Shown piece after piece: positions 1 to 9,917 of a stretch of 64,000 nucleotides of DNA. Within the stretch, counting starts at the first letter, position 1. Every line of letters starts with the position of its first letter. Source of the DNA: Afipia sp. (GTDB lineage: Bacteria; Pseudomonadota; Alphaproteobacteria; Rhizobiales; Xanthobacteraceae); NCBI GenBank assembly GCA_016201045.1, contig JACQDM010000002.1, positions 124,001 through 188,000 of the forward strand, in the 5' to 3' direction. A program made the translations under genes and the position numbers. The notes beneath the pieces were generated by a model. The model made no database searches. It had not been told where the DNA came from and saw only the letters and a program-made list of their open reading frames with translations.

Positions 1-176
1 CGTCATTGCGGATCATGCCGATCCCTGAAGGCGTCGCGATCCCGAACTTCTTCGAAAACATCGACAAGGCGAGCGGCGCGTTCACATCGAACGAACTGAT
101 GGATGCGTCCGTTAAGACCATGCTCGACGAACTGGCGAAATGGTCGTCGGCATTGAAACCGATGCGCGCGGCCTGA
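1..176 (+). CDS. C-terminus of probable NAD(P)H-dependent FMN reductase (5' truncated)
   Basis: The frame is open from the window edge to a TGA at 174-176 and encodes the last 57 residues of a protein. The tail ends in a helix of the form MLDELAKWSSALKP, and an AIPNFFENIDKASGAF-like segment precedes it. Both resemble the C-terminus of flavodoxin-fold NADPH-dependent FMN reductases. The catalytic and FMN-binding parts lie outside the window, so the assignment rests on the tail only and is tentative. Confidence 0.45.
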   Translation, partial: SLRIMPIPEGVAIPNFFENIDKASGAFTSNELMDASVKTMLDELAKWSSALKPMRAA

Positions 177-217
177 ACTTCGGGCGCAGGCGATCTGGAA
201 ATCCTTCTGTCACATCG

Positions 218-790
218 TCAGAACGGATTCCAGGTCGAGCGCGGTGTGAATTTGAGATAGCCGATGTTGGCACCCAATCGCAGACCGACGCCGGAGCGGA
301 TCGGCACGACGACGATGCCGCTTGCGGTCAGCGCCGTCATGCCGAAGCCGCCGATGAAATAGGCCGAGCCGTCGATGCCCGCGAAGCGCTGATAGATCGC
401 GTCGGTCGCCGGCAGATTGTAGACGAGCATCATGGTGCGCGCGCCGTCGCCACCCCAGTCGAAGCCGACCGAAGGGCCTTGCCAATAGACGCGCAGGTCG
501 CCGGCGTTCTTGGTATAGAGCGTGCCTTCGCCGTAACGCAGCCCTGCGACGAACGCGCCCGAACCTTCTTCGCCGAGCACATAGCCGTTGGGCAGACCCC
601 ATTGGCTCACCGCGCGTTCGATGACCGACGCGAGCCCGCGCGACACGTTGCCGAAAAATCTGTGACCGGCACCGACCAGTTCGTCGGCACCGTAAGTACC
701 GCCATCCGAGCGCTGCTGCGCAAAAGCCGGCAGCGTGAAACAGACCATCGCTGCAAACACGATGGCTGCGAGGCGCGATGCAAAACTCAT
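218..790 (-). CDS. DUF1134 (YSC84/SYLF-like) exported protein
   Basis: The 190-residue protein has an N-terminal signal peptide (ASRLAAIVFAAMVCFTLPAFA, cleavage after AFA near residue 24). A glycine-rich domain follows, with segments such as GPSVGFDWGGDGARTMMLV, typical of the DUF1134 family, which is related to lipid-binding SYLF/YSC84 domains. The reading frame extends upstream to 1033, but the ATG at 790 has AAGGGG six bases before it and starts a perfect signal peptide, so it was chosen. It stands alone and is convergent with the preceding gene. The role is unknown; family knowledge suggests a periplasmic or envelope-associated lipid-binding function. Confidence 0.8.
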   Translation of the reverse strand: MSFASRLAAIVFAAMVCFTLPAFAQQRSDGGTYGADELVGAGHRFFGNVSRGLASVIERAVSQWGLPNGYVLGEEGSGAFVAGLRYGEGTLYTKNAGDLRVYWQGPSVGFDWGGDGARTMMLVYNLPATDAIYQRFAGIDGSAYFIGGFGMTALTASGIVVVPIRSGVGLRLGANIGYLKFTPRSTWNPF

Positions 791-905
791 GAAAAGCCCC
801 TTGGGTCGCAATGGCCGGGTTTGGGTTCGCGGCTTAACGCCTTGCTGACCGGCAAGGTGTAAGTTGCGGTTCCACGCCCCGACTCGAAGTTTATCGGCAC
901 CAACT

Positions 906-1409
906 ATGACGGCACCGCGGCAGGAAAACAAAGGCCCAGCCCCCAAAATCGTCCGCCTCGCGGCGATTTCGGGGCTTCTTGCTATGCTGGCGGGGGGTGC
1001 TTTTGCTGCATCCACCGAACGCATCGTGGTCAATCGTCTGACGGCTCTGGCGATCGACGGTTACGACCCCGTCGCCTATTTCACCGACAAGGATGCATTG
1101 CAGGGTCAGCCGGAATTCGAAGCGTCCGATCAGGGCGCGATCTGGCGCTTCCGTAGCGCGGCAAACCGCGCGATCTATCTTGAACATCCCGATATCTACG
1201 GGCCGCGTTTCGGCGGCTACGATCCGACCGCTGTCGCGCGCGGCAAACCCGTTCCGGGTCGCGCGCAGATCTGGCTGATCGATCACGAGCGGCTTTATTT
1301 GTTCAGCCGCGAGGAAAGCCGCGACCAGTTCGCTGCCTCGCCGCAGCGCCTTCTCGAGCAGGCCGATGCGAAATGGCCTGCGCTCGTGGAGACTCTGTCG
1401 AACTACTAG
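906..1409 (+). CDS. YHS domain exported protein
   Basis: The 167-residue protein carries a hydrophobic export segment near residues 17-35 (LAAISGLLAMLAGGAFAAS). The YHS domain that follows includes the signature LAIDGYDPVAYFTD and a GPRFGGYDP loop. Proteins of this type are periplasmic and are proposed to bind metal or act near copper proteins, but no enzymatic role is established. A TTG further upstream (864) is in frame; the ATG at 906 better fits the signal peptide. Its stop overlaps the stop of the convergent cysQ by four bases. Confidence 0.75.
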   Translation: MTAPRQENKGPAPKIVRLAAISGLLAMLAGGAFAASTERIVVNRLTALAIDGYDPVAYFTDKDALQGQPEFEASDQGAIWRFRSAANRAIYLEHPDIYGPRFGGYDPTAVARGKPVPGRAQIWLIDHERLYLFSREESRDQFAASPQRLLEQADAKWPALVETLSNY

Positions 1410-2242
1410 CTGACGGCGCCGGCATCGCCCCAGGCGATGAACTCGGGCACAAGAAATCCCTCGTGCTTCTCGCCGAAGCGCAGCGCGGCACCCTTGCTGT
1501 CGGTGATCGTTCCGCCGGCCGCCGTCACGACGGCTTGCCCGGCGGCGACATCCCATTCCGATGTCGGCGCAAGCCGCGGATAGATGTCGGCACCGCCCTC
1601 GGCCACACGGCAGAATTTAATCGATGAGCCCAGAACCTGCCGGATCGCGCCCGGACGCGCGGCGATGAAGGCTTGCGTGCGCTTGTCCATGTGCGAGCGG
1701 CTGACCGCGACGATCCATGCGCCTCCGGGTCCGGGATGTTGCCGAGTCTTGATCGGTTGGGCGGCACGCGCATGTGCGTCTTTCGTGACGAGCAGACGCT
1801 CCGCGCCGTGACCGACAACGCCGCGCCAGATCAATCCGAGCGCCGGAGCGCCGACAATTCCGAGCACCGGCTGACCGTTCGTGACGAGCGCAAGATTGAT
1901 CGTGAATTCGTCGCGTCCCGCGATGAATTCCGTCGTGCCGTCGAGCGGATCGATAAGGAAGAAGCTGCCTTTGTAGGGGCGTCTCGCCAGATGGGTGCGT
2001 TCCTCGGAAAGCGTCGGCACGTTGGGCAACAGTTTCAAGAGACCGTCGGCAAGAATGCGGTCAGCGGCCATGTCTGCTTCGGTGACGAGAGAGCCGTCAG
2101 GCTTTTTATCGACCTGCATCGATGATCGGACGGTGGATAGAACCGCAGTGCCCGCCTGCGCGACGATGTCCGTCAGCGGTTCGAGCAATTCCATTGCTGC
2201 AGCAGCATCGATCGCCGGTCCGTCACCGGGGATTTCAGTCAT
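1406..2242 (-). CDS. cysQ: 3'(2'),5'-bisphosphate nucleotidase CysQ (inositol monophosphatase family)
   Basis: The 278-residue protein is a full-length IMPase-superfamily phosphatase. Visible metal-binding motifs are LSEE (near residue 78), DPLDGTTEF (near 98-106) and SEWDVAAGQAVVTAAGG near the C-terminus. The combination SLVTEADMAAD, LSEE and DPLDGTTEF is characteristic of CysQ, which hydrolyses PAP released during sulfate assimilation; some relatives dephosphorylate inositol phosphates. It is divergent from chpT and separated from it by 172 bp. The family call is secure; the exact substrate is inferred. Confidence 0.88.
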   Translation of the reverse strand: MTEIPGDGPAIDAAAAMELLEPLTDIVAQAGTAVLSTVRSSMQVDKKPDGSLVTEADMAADRILADGLLKLLPNVPTLSEERTHLARRPYKGSFFLIDPLDGTTEFIAGRDEFTINLALVTNGQPVLGIVGAPALGLIWRGVVGHGAERLLVTKDAHARAAQPIKTRQHPGPGGAWIVAVSRSHMDKRTQAFIAARPGAIRQVLGSSIKFCRVAEGGADIYPRLAPTSEWDVAAGQAVVTAAGGTITDSKGAALRFGEKHEGFLVPEFIAWGDAGAVS

Positions 2243-2414
2243 CGACCGATCTCATTTGCGCGTGCGTCTCCGGTCAATCCGCTGTGGTTCTGGTGGCGGT
2301 CTCGGTAGCAGCAATTCGTGCTGCGGTGTATCAAATCATAAAGCACGCATGATTCGCTGCGTCAGCAGGCTGCGGGCGAAAAATCGAAAGAATACACGCT
2401 CAGGAATACAATAT

Positions 2415-3047
2415 ATGTCCGGTCCCGCTCCCGACCCTCTCGACCTCGCCGCATTGATGTGTTCGCGCGTCTGTCACGACCTCATCAATCCGGTCGGTGC
2501 CATCGTCAACGGACTTGAGGTGCTGGACAGCAGCTCGAAGGACGATGACAAGCAGTTCGCGCTTGATCTCATTCGCAAGAGTGCGCTGTCGACATCGGCA
2601 AGATTGCAATTCTGCCGCATCGCCTATGGTGCCGCCGGGTCTGCCGGCGCGCAAATCGATCTCGGCGAAGCGCAGAAAATCGCGCGCGGTTACATGGAAG
2701 ACGACAAGACCAAGCTGTCGTGGAATCTGCCGCACATGCTGCTGGCGAAGAATCGCGTCAAGCTCCTGCTCAATTTGCTGGTGATCGCCCAGCAGGCCAT
2801 TCCGCGCGGCGGCCAGCTTGCGGTCGATCCGGTCGGCGAAGGCGATGCGATGGGTTTTAAGGTCAGGGCTGCGGGGCCGAACGCCAAGGAGCCGCTTAAC
2901 ATCAACGAGCACCTCAACGTCAAAGATCCTGCATCGGTGACAGCGCACGCCGTTCAGCCCTATTACACGGCTTTGCTTGCGCAGGCGTGCGGATTGAAGG
3001 TCGCACTCGCTGCTGAGACCGATGCGGTGGTTGTGACGGCGTCTTAA
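2415..3047 (+). CDS. chpT: Histidine phosphotransferase ChpT
   Basis: ChpT relays phosphate from the hybrid kinase CckA to the response regulators CtrA and CpdR in alphaproteobacteria. The 210-residue product has the DHp-like helix CSRVCHDLINPVGAI with phosphorylatable His21 followed by Asp22, then a degenerate kinase-like C-terminal domain without recognisable ATP-binding boxes. The open frame extends far upstream, but the part before 2415 is antisense to cysQ; the ATG at 2415 with an AGGA about ten bases upstream starts the conserved protein. Its stop codon lies inside a CtrA binding box, and ctrA itself is 8 kb downstream, so relay and target are in one neighbourhood. Confidence 0.87.
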   Translation: MSGPAPDPLDLAALMCSRVCHDLINPVGAIVNGLEVLDSSSKDDDKQFALDLIRKSALSTSARLQFCRIAYGAAGSAGAQIDLGEAQKIARGYMEDDKTKLSWNLPHMLLAKNRVKLLLNLLVIAQQAIPRGGQLAVDPVGEGDAMGFKVRAAGPNAKEPLNINEHLNVKDPASVTAHAVQPYYTALLAQACGLKVALAAETDAVVVTAS

Positions 3048-3060
3048 CGATTTGTTAACC
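3044..3060 (+). promoter_or_regulatory. CtrA binding box upstream of cheA
   Basis: TTAA, seven bases, then TTAACC: an exact match to the full CtrA consensus TTAA-N7-TTAA(C). It overlaps the chpT stop codon and lies 163 bp before the cheA start. It suggests CtrA control of the chemotaxis operon. Confidence 0.7.
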
Positions 3061-3222
3061 GGCGGCGTGCGGCTGCCGCGCGGCATCCGTAGAACCGCCT
3101 TAGCTCTTTATTGAGTTCGTTCTTTTCCGAATACTCAACCAAATTGAAACGCTTTGCCTTGAAGGTAGCCAGAATCCGGAAGCCCGCGTCGCGTGCTCTC
3201 CTCGTTCTCGAAGGCTGGTTTC

Positions 3223-5913
3223 ATGGACGATCTTCTGCGGGAATTCCTGACCGAGACCAACGAGAGTCTCGACACCGTGGATAATCAGTTGGTGCGGTTC
3301 GAGCAGGATCCCAACAACGCGAAGATCCTCGACAATATTTTTCGTCTGGTTCACACCATCAAGGGCACCTGCGGATTTCTCGGACTGCCGCGCCTCGAAG
3401 CGCTGGCGCACGCCGCCGAAACGCTGATGGGAAAATTCCGCGACGGCATGCCGGTCACCGGCGAAGCCGTGTCGCTGATCCTCTCCACGATTGATCGCAT
3501 CAAAGATATCCTTGGCCAGCTCGAAGCCAACGAGTCAGAGCCGGAAGGCTCCGATCCCGATCTAATCGACGCGCTGCATCACATGGTCGAAGCGGGCATG
3601 GCCGGCATGGTTGCTCCTGCCTCGGCGCCGAAGGCAGACACGAAGACCGAAGGCACGCTGGTCGTACAGACGCTTGAGCGTGAATTGCGCCCCGGCGAAG
3701 TCTCGCTTGACGATCTTGAGCGCGCTTTCCGCGAAACGGCAGTTGAAGTCGAGTCGCCTCCCGTTGCCCCTGCGGCTCCTGCCGCACCGAAAGCAGCTAC
3801 CCCGGCAAAGCCTGCGAAGGCCGCGCCGAAAAAAATTGCCGCCGAAAGCGATACGCCTGAGGGCGACAAGGTCGCCAACCAGTCGATCCGCGTCAACGTC
3901 GATACGCTCGAACATCTGATGACGATGGTGTCGGAACTGGTACTCACGCGTAACCAGTTGCTCGAGATCAGCCGCCGCAACGAAGAAAGCGATTTCAAGG
4001 TCCCGCTGCAGCGCCTCTCCAATGTCACCGCCGAACTGCAGGAAGGCGTCATGAAGACGCGCATGCAGCCGATCGGCAACGCATGGCAGAAGCTGCCGCG
4101 CATCGTGCGCGATCTCTCCAGCGAACTTGGCAAGCAGATCGAGCTGGAAATGCACGGCGCGGATACCGAGCTTGATCGCCAGGTGCTCGACCTCATCAAG
4201 GACCCACTGACCCATATGGTCCGTAACTCGGCCGATCACGGCCTTGAGTCCACCGCCGATCGCGTCGCCGCTGGCAAGCCCGAGCAGGGCACGATCCGCG
4301 TGTCCGCCTATCACGAGGGCGGTCACATCATCATCTGCATCGCCGACAACGGGCGCGGGCTGAACACCGAACGCATCAAGGCGAAAATCATTTCGAACGG
4401 TCTTGCGACCGAGTCAGATGTTGAGAAGATGACCGAAGCGCAGATTCACAAATTCATCTTCGCGCCGGGCTTTTCGACCGCTGCTGCCGTCACAAGCGTA
4501 TCCGGCCGCGGCGTCGGCATGGACGTGGTGCGCACCAACATCGATCAGATCGGCGGCACCATCGACGTAAAGTCGGTGCCGGGCGAGGGTTCGAGCTTCA
4601 CCATCAAGATTCCGCTGACGCTTGCCATCGTTTCGGCACTGATCGTGGAAGCTGCGGGGGATCGTTTTGCGATTCCGCAGCTCTCCGTCGTCGAACTCGT
4701 GCGCGCGCGCGCCAATTCCGAACATCGCATCGAGCGAATCAAGGACACGCCGGTCCTGCGCCTGCGCAACAAGCTCTTGCCGCTGATGCATCTGAAGAAG
4801 CTGCTCAAGATTGAAGACGGAACGTCGTCCGATCCCGAAAACGGTTTCATTGTGGTGACGCAGGTCGGCAGCCAGACTTTCGGCATTGTCGTCGATAGCG
4901 TTTTTCACACCGAGGAAATCGTCGTCAAGCCGATGTCCACCAAGCTGCGCCATATCAACATGTTCTCCGGCAACACCATCCTTGGCGACGGTGCGGTCAT
5001 CATGATTGTCGATCCCAACGGTATCGCGCAGTCGCTTGGAACGTCTGTCGCGGCCCAGAACGACATCTCCGATGAAAACACGGCGGCGAAATCGCTGGCC
5101 GAGGAAAATCGCACGTCGCTCCTCGTCTTCCGCGCAGGGTCGCAGCAGCCGAAGGCCGTGCCGCTGGCGCTGGTGACGCGCCTTGAGGAAATCGCGGTCG
5201 ACAAAATTGAATTCTCGAACGGCCGCCATATGGTTCAGTACCGCGAGCAACTGATGCCGCTGGTGCAGATCGAAGGGATCAAGCTGCGCGAATCCGGCAT
5301 GCAGCCGATCCTGGTATTTGCAGACGATGGCCGCTCGATGGGCCTTGTTGTTGACGAGATCATCGACATTGTCGAAGAGCATCTCGACATCGAGGTCGCG
5401 AGTTCGCAGGACGGCGTTCTTGGTTCGGCGGTCATCAAGGAGCAAGCCACCGAAGTGATCGATGTCGGCCATTTCCTGCCGATGGCTTTCGCGGACTGGT
5501 TTTCGCGAAAGGAAATCCGGGAAAACGCAACGACACAAAGCGTCCTGCTGGTCGATGACTCCGCGTTCTTCCGCAACATGCTGGCGCCCGTGTTGAAGGC
5601 AGCCGGCTATCGCGTGTCGGTGGCGCAGAGTGCGCATGAGGGCCTTGGTCTGTTGAGATCCGGCAAAGAATTCAACGTTGTGCTCACCGATATCGAAATG
5701 CCGGAGATGAACGGCTTTGAATTCGCCGAAGCGATCCGCGCCGACCAGCGCACCAGCGCAATGCCGATCATCGCCCTGTCCTCGTTGATCTCACCGGCCG
5801 CCATCGAGCGCGGCCGTCAGGCTGGCTTCTACGACTACGTCGCAAAGTTCGACAGACCCGGATTGATTGCAGCTCTGAAAGAGCAGACTGCCGAAATGAG
5901 CCAAGCGGCTTAA
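3223..5913 (+). CDS. cheA: Chemotaxis histidine kinase CheA with double CheW module and C-terminal receiver
   Basis: The 896-residue hybrid CheA has, in order: an Hpt domain with the phospho-acceptor in LVHTIKGTCGF (His44); an Ala/Pro-rich linker (about 180-215); a dimerisation helix pair; an HATPase domain with N box (HMVRNSADHGLE), G1 (ADNGRGLN) and GRGVGMDVV; a CheW-like regulatory domain; a second CheW-like segment (about 630-755); and a C-terminal receiver (VLLVDDSAFF, phospho-Asp in LTDIEMPEM). The frame opens at a GTG (3193), but the ATG at 3223 gives the conserved MDDLLREFL start and has GAAGG upstream. It begins the cheAWYBR operon. The attached receiver may act as a phosphate sink or regulator. 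Confidence 0.93.
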   Translation: MDDLLREFLTETNESLDTVDNQLVRFEQDPNNAKILDNIFRLVHTIKGTCGFLGLPRLEALAHAAETLMGKFRDGMPVTGEAVSLILSTIDRIKDILGQLEANESEPEGSDPDLIDALHHMVEAGMAGMVAPASAPKADTKTEGTLVVQTLERELRPGEVSLDDLERAFRETAVEVESPPVAPAAPAAPKAATPAKPAKAAPKKIAAESDTPEGDKVANQSIRVNVDTLEHLMTMVSELVLTRNQLLEISRRNEESDFKVPLQRLSNVTAELQEGVMKTRMQPIGNAWQKLPRIVRDLSSELGKQIELEMHGADTELDRQVLDLIKDPLTHMVRNSADHGLESTADRVAAGKPEQGTIRVSAYHEGGHIIICIADNGRGLNTERIKAKIISNGLATESDVEKMTEAQIHKFIFAPGFSTAAAVTSVSGRGVGMDVVRTNIDQIGGTIDVKSVPGEGSSFTIKIPLTLAIVSALIVEAAGDRFAIPQLSVVELVRARANSEHRIERIKDTPVLRLRNKLLPLMHLKKLLKIEDGTSSDPENGFIVVTQVGSQTFGIVVDSVFHTEEIVVKPMSTKLRHINMFSGNTILGDGAVIMIVDPNGIAQSLGTSVAAQNDISDENTAAKSLAEENRTSLLVFRAGSQQPKAVPLALVTRLEEIAVDKIEFSNGRHMVQYREQLMPLVQIEGIKLRESGMQPILVFADDGRSMGLVVDEIIDIVEEHLDIEVASSQDGVLGSAVIKEQATEVIDVGHFLPMAFADWFSRKEIRENATTQSVLLVDDSAFFRNMLAPVLKAAGYRVSVAQSAHEGLGLLRSGKEFNVVLTDIEMPEMNGFEFAEAIRADQRTSAMPIIALSSLISPAAIERGRQAGFYDYVAKFDRPGLIAALKEQTAEMSQAA

Positions 5914-5923
5914 GGATATGACG

Positions 5924-6394
5924 ATGAACGAGCAACTCGACGCAACCGACAATGGCGTCACCGAATACGTTACCGCGATGATTGGCGGCCAGCTTTTCGG
6001 TCTCCCGATTTCGCGCGTGCAGGATGTGTTCATGCCCGAGCGCATGACCCGCGTGCCGCTGGCGTCGGACGATGTTGCCGGTGTCCTCAATCTGCGCGGC
6101 CGCATCGTGACTGCGATCGACATGCGCGCGCGGCTCGGATTGGCAAAGAACGAAGACAGCGCCGAACTGATGGCGATCGGTGTCGATCTGCGTGGCGAAT
6201 CCTACGGTTTGCTGATCGACAACATCGGTGAAGTCATGAAATTGCGGGACGACGGTTGCGAGGTGAACCCCGTCAATCTCGACCCGCGCATGGCGAAGGT
6301 GGCGGGAGGCGTTCATCGGCTCGAGGGTCAGTTGATGGTTGTGCTCGACGTCGATCGCGTTCTGGAGATCAATTCCGACAAGATCGCCGCCTAA
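5924..6394 (+). CDS. cheW: Chemotaxis coupling protein CheW
   Basis: The 156-residue CheW couples chemoreceptors to CheA. The whole protein is one CheW/SH3-like fold: TAMIGGQLFGLPISRVQDV at the start, GVLNLRGRIVTAIDMR in the middle and LMVVLDVDRVL at the end. Two ATGs are possible (5918 and 5924). The AAGGA at 5912-5916 is only one base from the first but seven from the second, so 5924 was chosen. It follows cheA by ten bases and is surely co-transcribed. Confidence 0.92.
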   Translation: MNEQLDATDNGVTEYVTAMIGGQLFGLPISRVQDVFMPERMTRVPLASDDVAGVLNLRGRIVTAIDMRARLGLAKNEDSAELMAIGVDLRGESYGLLIDNIGEVMKLRDDGCEVNPVNLDPRMAKVAGGVHRLEGQLMVVLDVDRVLEINSDKIAA

Positions 6395-6459
6395 GACGGC
6401 GAAACGCAAGCGAAATAGGAAACGCCCCTTCGGGGGATATGAAATGCAGAGGCAGTAAC

Positions 6460-6825
<366 letters not shown>

Positions 6826-6886
6826 TGTCTGTCCGCTTTCGGGCGGGCGGGAGTTTTTTGTTCAGTTGCGTTGAGTGAAGTTTGCA

Positions 6887-8062
6887 ATGAGTAACGTTAT
6901 CGCGGAACCGACGCCTTCCCCGACAGTGTCTGGCGACGCGCTTCGCGTCATGGTGGTCGACGATTCAGCCGTGATACGCGGACTGATCACCCGCTGGATC
7001 GATTCCGAAATCGACATTAAGGTTGCGGCGTCGATCCGCACCGGGCTCGATGCCGTCAATCAGGTCGATCGCGTCGATCCTGATGTTGTCGTGCTGGACA
7101 TCGAAATGCCGGACATGGACGGCATTTCGGCTCTGCCGTTGCTGCTGAAGAAAAAGCCGAAACTCGTCGTTATCATGGCTTCGACGCTTACCCGCCGCAA
7201 CGCGGAGATCAGCTTCAAGGCACTTTCGCTTGGTGCGTCAGACTACATCCCGAAGCCCGAAAGTACGCGCGAGATCGGTGCTGCGGATACCTTCAAGCGC
7301 GATCTGATCGAAAAAATCCGTCACCTTGGCGCGCGTGCCCGCCGGCCGGTCACGATTGCAAGCCCTTCGATTGCGCCGGCTGCGCCGGCAGCAAGCGCGC
7401 CGCTACCCAAGACCTCGCTCGGCAACATGCCGCGCGTCGCGCAGCCGAAACTGATGCTTCGTCCGTTCGGTGCGGCCGCGCCGCGCGCGCTGCTGATCGG
7501 ATCGTCCACCGGCGGTCCGCAGGCGTTGATGACGCTCGTTGCAGGCATCAAGCCTGTGATTGAAAAGTTTCCGGTGCTGATCACGCAGCACATGCCGCCG
7601 ACGTTCACTACGATTCTCGCCGAGCACCTCGCACGCAGCAGCGGGTCTCCGGTCCATGAAGGCGTCGACGGCGAACCCGTCAAGCCTGGACAGATTTATC
7701 TGGCACCCGGCGGTCACCACATGCGCGTCGTTCGCGCTGGAACGGGTGCAGCGATTGCGCTTGGTGACGATGCTCAGATCAATTTCTGCAAACCTGCGGT
7801 CGATCCGATGTTCAAGTCGGCGATCGACGTCTGGCAGGGCGGCATCATGGCCGTGGTACTGACCGGCATGGGTTCGGACGGCATGCGTGCCGGCAAAGAG
7901 GTCGTTGCGGCCGGCGGCAGTCTGATTGCACAGGACGAAGCGACGAGCGTCGTCTGGGGTATGCCCGGCTCGGCAGCAAATGCAGGAATTTGCGCGGCCG
8001 TACTGCCGCTCGATCAAATCGGACCGAAACTTGTTCGGCTGTTTTCAGGAGTTCGGTCGTGA
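6887..8062 (+). CDS. cheB: Chemotaxis response regulator / protein-glutamate methylesterase CheB
   Basis: The 391-residue CheB removes methyl groups from (or deamidates) chemoreceptor glutamates when phosphorylated. An N-terminal receiver ([12 protein letters not shown], phospho-Asp71 in [11 protein letters not shown]) is joined by an Ala/Pro linker to a methylesterase domain with the catalytic triad motifs SSTGGPQAL (Ser), TQHMP (His) and TGMGSDG (Asp). A GTG four codons upstream is in frame, but the ATG at 6887 follows a GAAG with normal spacing. Its TGA overlaps the GTG start of cheR (GTGA), so the two are translationally coupled. Confidence 0.93.
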   Translation: MSNVIAEPTPSPTVSGDALRVMVVDDSAVIRGLITRWIDSEIDIKVAASIRTGLDAVNQVDRVDPDVVVLDIEMPDMDGISALPLLLKKKPKLVVIMASTLTRRNAEISFKALSLGASDYIPKPESTREIGAADTFKRDLIEKIRHLGARARRPVTIASPSIAPAAPAASAPLPKTSLGNMPRVAQPKLMLRPFGAAAPRALLIGSSTGGPQALMTLVAGIKPVIEKFPVLITQHMPPTFTTILAEHLARSSGSPVHEGVDGEPVKPGQIYLAPGGHHMRVVRAGTGAAIALGDDAQINFCKPAVDPMFKSAIDVWQGGIMAVVLTGMGSDGMRAGKEVVAAGGSLIAQDEATSVVWGMPGSAANAGICAAVLPLDQIGPKLVRLFSGVRS

Positions 8063-8937
8063 CGCCTCAAGAGTATGAGTATCTCTGTAAGACGCTGAAG
8101 GACCGCTCCGGTCTCCTGCTGGCGGCCGACAAACAATACCTCGTCGAGAGCCGTCTGCTGCCGCTCGCGCGCCGTTCAGGTCTGAGCGGCATCACTGAGC
8201 TTGTGCAGAAGATGAAGGGCGGTGCTGATGGGCTGATCGTCGAAGTGGTCGAAGCTATGACCACCAACGAGACGTTTTTCTTCCGCGACAAGATTCCGTT
8301 CGATAATTTCAAGGACTCGATCATTCCCGATCTGATCAAGGCGCGCGCAGCGCGCAAGAGCCTGCGCATCTGGTGCGCGGCTGCTTCGACTGGGCAAGAG
8401 CCGTACTCGCTGGCGATGCTGTTGAAGGAGATGGGACCGGCGTTGTCGGGATGGCGCGTCGAGATCGTTGCCAGCGATCTATCGCAGGAAGTTCTGGAGA
8501 AATCCAAATCCGGCATCTACAGCCAGTTCGAAGTGCAGCGCGGTCTGCCCATTCAACTGCTGGTCAAGCATTTCGATCAGGTCGGCGAGTTCTGGCAGCT
8601 CAAGCCGGAAGTGCGTTCGATGGTGCAATTCCGCCAATTGAATTTGCTCAAGGACTTCGCCCATCTCGGAAAGTTCGACGTCATCTTCTGCCGCAACGTG
8701 CTGATCTACTTCGATCAGGAAACGAAGGTCGATGTCTTCAACCGCCTGCTCAAGGCCAACGAGACCGACGGCTATCTGCTGCTCGGTGCGGCGGAGACGG
8801 TGGTCGGCCTCACCAACGGCTACCGGCCCTGCCAGCAGCGCCGCGGTGTCTATGTGCCGAACCTCGCTGCGGCACCTTCGATCGCGCCCGCGATGTCAGT
8901 GGGTGGCAATAGCCTGACATCGCGCGGCGTCCACTAA
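8059..8937 (+). CDS. cheR: Chemotaxis protein methyltransferase CheR
   Basis: The 292-residue SAM-dependent methyltransferase methylates chemoreceptors. The N-terminal helical domain ([26 protein letters not shown]) is followed by the Rossmann domain with the SAM motif [17 protein letters not shown] and the [14 protein letters not shown] motif. The GTG start overlaps the cheB stop and is preceded by AGGAG. It is the last gene of the che operon; no receptor gene, cheD or cheX is present in the window. Confidence 0.93.
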   Translation: MTPQEYEYLCKTLKDRSGLLLAADKQYLVESRLLPLARRSGLSGITELVQKMKGGADGLIVEVVEAMTTNETFFFRDKIPFDNFKDSIIPDLIKARAARKSLRIWCAAASTGQEPYSLAMLLKEMGPALSGWRVEIVASDLSQEVLEKSKSGIYSQFEVQRGLPIQLLVKHFDQVGEFWQLKPEVRSMVQFRQLNLLKDFAHLGKFDVIFCRNVLIYFDQETKVDVFNRLLKANETDGYLLLGAAETVVGLTNGYRPCQQRRGVYVPNLAAAPSIAPAMSVGGNSLTSRGVH

Positions 8938-9095
8938 CGCCGACACGTTTGGGCCGGGTGAGCCTTTGCAGTCATTTGCCGTAACGTCGTTGACAAGCGC
9001 TGAACCCTTTGGAATAAATCGGACATGGGGATTTGCGATCTCCCCACGAGGCGACAAGCCCAAGAATCGCGTCCCGTTGATACGAGGGCGCAGCA

Positions 9096-9917
9096 ATGTC
9101 GTCATACACCTCAATCTCCGTTGAAAAACTTGGACGCCTCATCGGCACGGCCAATGCGCCGATGTTGATCGATGTCCGCACTGAAAACGATTTCAAGGCC
9201 GACCCACGCTTGATACCCGGCTCGATTCGCCGTTCGCACGAGCGTGTCGCCGAATGGACATCCGGTGTAACGGGATCGGCTGTCATCATTTGCCAGAAAG
9301 GCGGAAAGCTTGCAGAGGGCACGGCCGCGTGGCTGCGTCACGAGGGCCTGCATGCCGAAACGCTCGACGGCGGCTTTGACGAATGGAAATCCGCCAAACT
9401 TCCGCTCGTCCCGGCTGACAAACTTCCTGCACGGGATGCGCGGGGGCGGACAATCTGGGTTACACGCTCGCGGCCGAAGATCGACCGCATTGCCTGCCCT
9501 TGGCTGATCCGCCGGTTTGTCGATCCAAACGCAGTTTTTCTTTTCGTGACGCCTTCGGAGGTCGAGGAGGTCGGTAAGCGTTTCGGTGCGGCACCGTTCG
9601 ACATTGAAAACGTGTTCTGGAGTCATCGCGGAGAGCTTTGCACCTTCGACGTGATGATCGATGAGTTTGGGTTGGCGATGCCGCCATTGTTGCGGCTCGG
9701 CAAAATGGTCCGCGCTGCCGACACCGGGCGGCTTGATCTATCGCCGGAAGCGCCCGGACTGCTTGCCGCGTCACTCGGTCTTTCGCGTATGTACGACGAC
9801 GATCTGGCGCAACTCGAAGCGGGCATTGCGCTTTACGACGCATTCTATCGCTGGTGCCGCGACGCGACCGGCGAAACGCATAACTGGCCAAACCACAGAG
9901 CAAAGGTCCCTGCGTGA
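9096..9917 (+). CDS. Rhodanese-ChrB fusion (chromate resistance regulator/sensor-like protein)
   Basis: The 273-residue protein joins an N-terminal rhodanese domain (PMLIDVRTENDF; candidate active Cys in VIICQKGGKLAEG) to a C-terminal ChrB domain (VTRSRPKIDRIACPWLIRRFVDPNA, SHRGELCTFDVMIDEFGL). This fusion is commonly encoded next to ChrA chromate exporters. The four-base GTGA overlap with the following gene makes a two-gene operon nearly certain. Start ATG is preceded by GAGGG. Whether it is regulatory or assists resistance biochemically is not known for this subtype. Confidence 0.85.
   Translation: MSSYTSISVEKLGRLIGTANAPMLIDVRTENDFKADPRLIPGSIRRSHERVAEWTSGVTGSAVIICQKGGKLAEGTAAWLRHEGLHAETLDGGFDEWKSAKLPLVPADKLPARDARGRTIWVTRSRPKIDRIACPWLIRRFVDPNAVFLFVTPSEVEEVGKRFGAAPFDIENVFWSHRGELCTFDVMIDEFGLAMPPLLRLGKMVRAADTGRLDLSPEAPGLLAASLGLSRMYDDDLAQLEAGIALYDAFYRWCRDATGETHNWPNHRAKVPA

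Noticed and set aside
1995-2414. In-frame upstream extension of chpT
   Set aside because: This part is antisense to the cysQ 5' end and has no ChpT-like content; the conserved protein starts at 2415.
4414-5637. Long minus-strand ORF opposite cheA (407 codons)
   Set aside because: Basic, His/Arg/Asp-rich composition typical of high-GC antisense frames; cheA on the plus strand is unambiguous.
6826-6860. Terminator between cheY and cheB
   Set aside because: CCGC/GCGG stem is only four bases before the T run; too weak, and the che genes are clearly one operon.
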